A DNA stretch of 6,799 nt, from the NCBI GenBank assembly GCA_964517355.1, contig CAZFCK010000247.1:1-6799 (forward strand), read 5' to 3'. The position numbers and the translations under genes are program-made. This DNA is from CAZFCK01 sp964517355. GTDB taxonomy: Bacteria; Desulfobacterota; Desulfovibrionia; Desulfovibrionales; Desulfovibrionaceae. Positions 5,558 to 6,799 of the stretch are shown one piece after another (position 1 is the first letter of the stretch; each line of letters opens with the position of its first letter). Below the pieces are notes generated by a model. That model was not told the origin of the DNA, did no database searches, and saw only the letters and a list, made by a program, of their open reading frames with translations.

Positions 5558-6733
5558 ATGACCATGAACAAAAATGCTCCCATTCTTCCGCGTGTGGCCA
5601 TGTTGGATATCGCCCGCTTCTACGGCATGGTGCTGGTCTATTACGGCCATATCGTCGAGCGTGTCATGTACTTGCAGAATCCCGCGGCCACATTGGACTA
5701 CAAGTTCATTTACTCCTTTCACATGCCGTTTTTCTTTCTGCTCTCCGGTTTCGTGGCCAAGCCGGAGTACGCCCAGCAGCCATGGGGGCGCTGTCTCAAA
5801 CGCCTGGCCGCCTCGCGTCTTGTGCCCTATGTGGTGTTTTCCCTCTTGCTGGCCTGCACCACGCTTTTCTGGAAGGGACATTTCGTCGCCGTGGATCTCT
5901 CCACTCTCGCAGGCTATGTAAAAGGGCTCGTTGCCACGGCCATGGGATTTCCGGCCTTCAACATTCCCTTGTGGTTTCTGGCCTGCCTTGTCTCTGTGGA
6001 AGTGGCGCACCGGGCCCTGGCTCCGCTGGCGCGCACGGACAAGGGGCTCCTGCTCACGGCGCTGGTCTGCTACGCCGGGGGGTACTGGCTCAACAGCGAA
6101 TACTGTTTCCTTCTCGAAGGCATGAACTTCTGGTTTATCAACGAGGTGCCCGTGGTCTACAGCTTTTATCTTGTGGGCGTTCTCATGCGGCGGCGCGGCA
6201 TATTGCTGGGGCGGATTACACGCCGCAAGGCGCTGCTCTGGGGCCTCGGCTGCATGGCGCTGGTGTTCTTCACCTACAATTTGAACCACGGACCCTTCCG
6301 CCTTATCCAGGCCGTGGTCATCGTTTTTGGAGCCCACGGCAATTTCTGGTTGTTTCCCCTCACGGCATTGGCCGGCTCGCTGGGGCTGCTCTTGCTCGCC
6401 AAGGCCAGCGGCGCATCCGCGTTGCTGCAATATATGGGGCGCAACGTGATCATTTTTTTCTGCCTGAACGGCGTGTTTTATCACTACTTCAACGGTCCGT
6501 TCGCGGAATGGTACGTTGCCGGTTTTTCCGGTTCCGGACTGAGCGTGTTTCTCGTCTGTTCCGCCATGACCGTGGTGAGTATGGCCGCTTGCCTGCCCGC
6601 GCTGTGGTTTTTCAATCGCTATTTCCCTCAACTTGTGGGGCGGCCGCGTGTGCAGGGGCCGATTTTGCCGCGCCTTTTGCGGCAGGACGTCGCCCCGGCT
6701 CCCTTTGCAGGGACTTCCCTGTGTAAAGAGTAG
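5558..6733 (+). CDS. Membrane acyltransferase, acyltransferase-3 family (possible polysaccharide O-acetyltransferase)
   Basis: Multi-pass inner-membrane protein (391 aa) of the acyltransferase-3 (Acyl_transf_3) family, which transfers acyl groups, usually acetyl, to sugars of surface polysaccharides, lipids or other cell-envelope molecules. The N-terminal family signature LDIARFYGMVLVYYGH ends in the conserved His31. The second signature FHMPFFFLLSGF (54-65) contains His55, and NIPLWFLACL (135-144) is the third. About ten hydrophobic segments follow, and the basic C-terminal tail after residue 360 looks cytoplasmic. Two ATGs lie two codons apart (5558 and 5564); neither has a strong ribosome binding site, a GAG at 5553-5555 slightly favouring the second. 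The gene diverges from the UbiE/MenG gene and has no polysaccharide genes nearby in this window, so the acceptor cannot be inferred. COG3594-type sugar O-acetylases are the closest in feel. Confidence 0.87.
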   Translation: MTMNKNAPILPRVAMLDIARFYGMVLVYYGHIVERVMYLQNPAATLDYKFIYSFHMPFFFLLSGFVAKPEYAQQPWGRCLKRLAASRLVPYVVFSLLLACTTLFWKGHFVAVDLSTLAGYVKGLVATAMGFPAFNIPLWFLACLVSVEVAHRALAPLARTDKGLLLTALVCYAGGYWLNSEYCFLLEGMNFWFINEVPVVYSFYLVGVLMRRRGILLGRITRRKALLWGLGCMALVFFTYNLNHGPFRLIQAVVIVFGAHGNFWLFPLTALAGSLGLLLLAKASGASALLQYMGRNVIIFFCLNGVFYHYFNGPFAEWYVAGFSGSGLSVFLVCSAMTVVSMAACLPALWFFNRYFPQLVGRPRVQGPILPRLLRQDVAPAPFAGTSLCKE

Positions 6734-6744
6734 GCCGTGTCTTT

Positions 6745-6799
6745 CTAAGGAAACGCTGATTAATTCACTGGATATGCGAGGGGGAAACCCTTTGAAAAG
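6745..6799 (+). mobile_element. Left end of a third MITE copy, cut by the window edge
   Basis: CTAA (6745-6748) is followed by the tip GGAAACGCTGATTAATTC (6749-6766), identical to the short element's left tip. The next 33 bases to the window end are identical to positions 1-33, including AAACCC where the short form has AACCCC, so this copy is probably a long form. It starts 11 bp after the acyltransferase stop codon and has the same orientation as the copy at 1-265. Confidence 0.85.

Noticed and set aside
5531..6631. A 366-codon open frame on the minus strand opposite the acyltransferase gene
   Set aside because: Low-complexity, hydrophilic translation with no family features; the plus strand carries the membrane acyltransferase with its conserved His motifs.

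Overview
The window is a short stretch of bacterial chromosome, moderately high in GC, carrying six complete protein genes and three copies of one small non-coding mobile repeat. The gene set (a quinol-oxidising cytochrome bd oxidase, a UbiA-type prenyltransferase and a UbiE/MenG-type C-methyltransferase) points to a respiring, menaquinone-using Gram-negative bacterium. The style of the proteins and of the repeats reminds me of the Desulfovibrionaceae (sulfate reducers that carry bd oxidase for oxygen defence). That taxonomic guess is inference, not proven by the sequence.

Layout. Positions 1-265 are most of a 283-bp MITE-like element (non-autonomous transposon) with stacked hairpins and a conserved terminal repeat. 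Five genes follow on the minus strand. Read in their direction of transcription they are: a UbiE/MenG methyltransferase (5231-4506), a small SAM methyltransferase (4339-3731), then cydA (3607-2222), cydB (2218-1220) and a UbiA-family prenyltransferase (1198-266). The last three are tightly packed (3-bp and 21-bp gaps) and look like one operon. The two methyltransferase genes are separated from each other and from cydA by leaders of about 120-170 bp, each with a small palindrome, so they may have their own promoters. A 95-bp short form of the MITE (5261-5355, flanked by TTAA duplications) lies just upstream of the UbiE/MenG gene. Diverging from it on the plus strand is a membrane acyltransferase-3 gene (5558-6733). 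Eleven bases beyond its stop the left end of a third MITE begins and runs off the window.

How the genes work together. UbiA-type enzymes attach a polyprenyl tail to an aromatic ring, UbiE/MenG methylates the ring to finish menaquinone, and CydAB oxidises the quinol with O2. The minus-strand genes therefore form a plausible quinone-making and quinol-using module; the small methyltransferase may or may not belong to it. The acyltransferase probably O-acetylates a surface polysaccharide or lipid and is not obviously linked.

The most unusual content is the repeat family. It has GGAA...CTGATTAA termini and 4-bp YTAR flanks (CTAA/TTAA), as in the IS5 group of insertion sequences. The short form equals the long form minus exactly 188 bp, joined at a C-tract. 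The copies sit directly at gene edges: one immediately after the UbiA stop codon, one in the UbiE/MenG leader, one just behind the acyltransferase gene. The first 33 and last 33 bases of the window are identical, so the window is bounded by two direct copies of the element.
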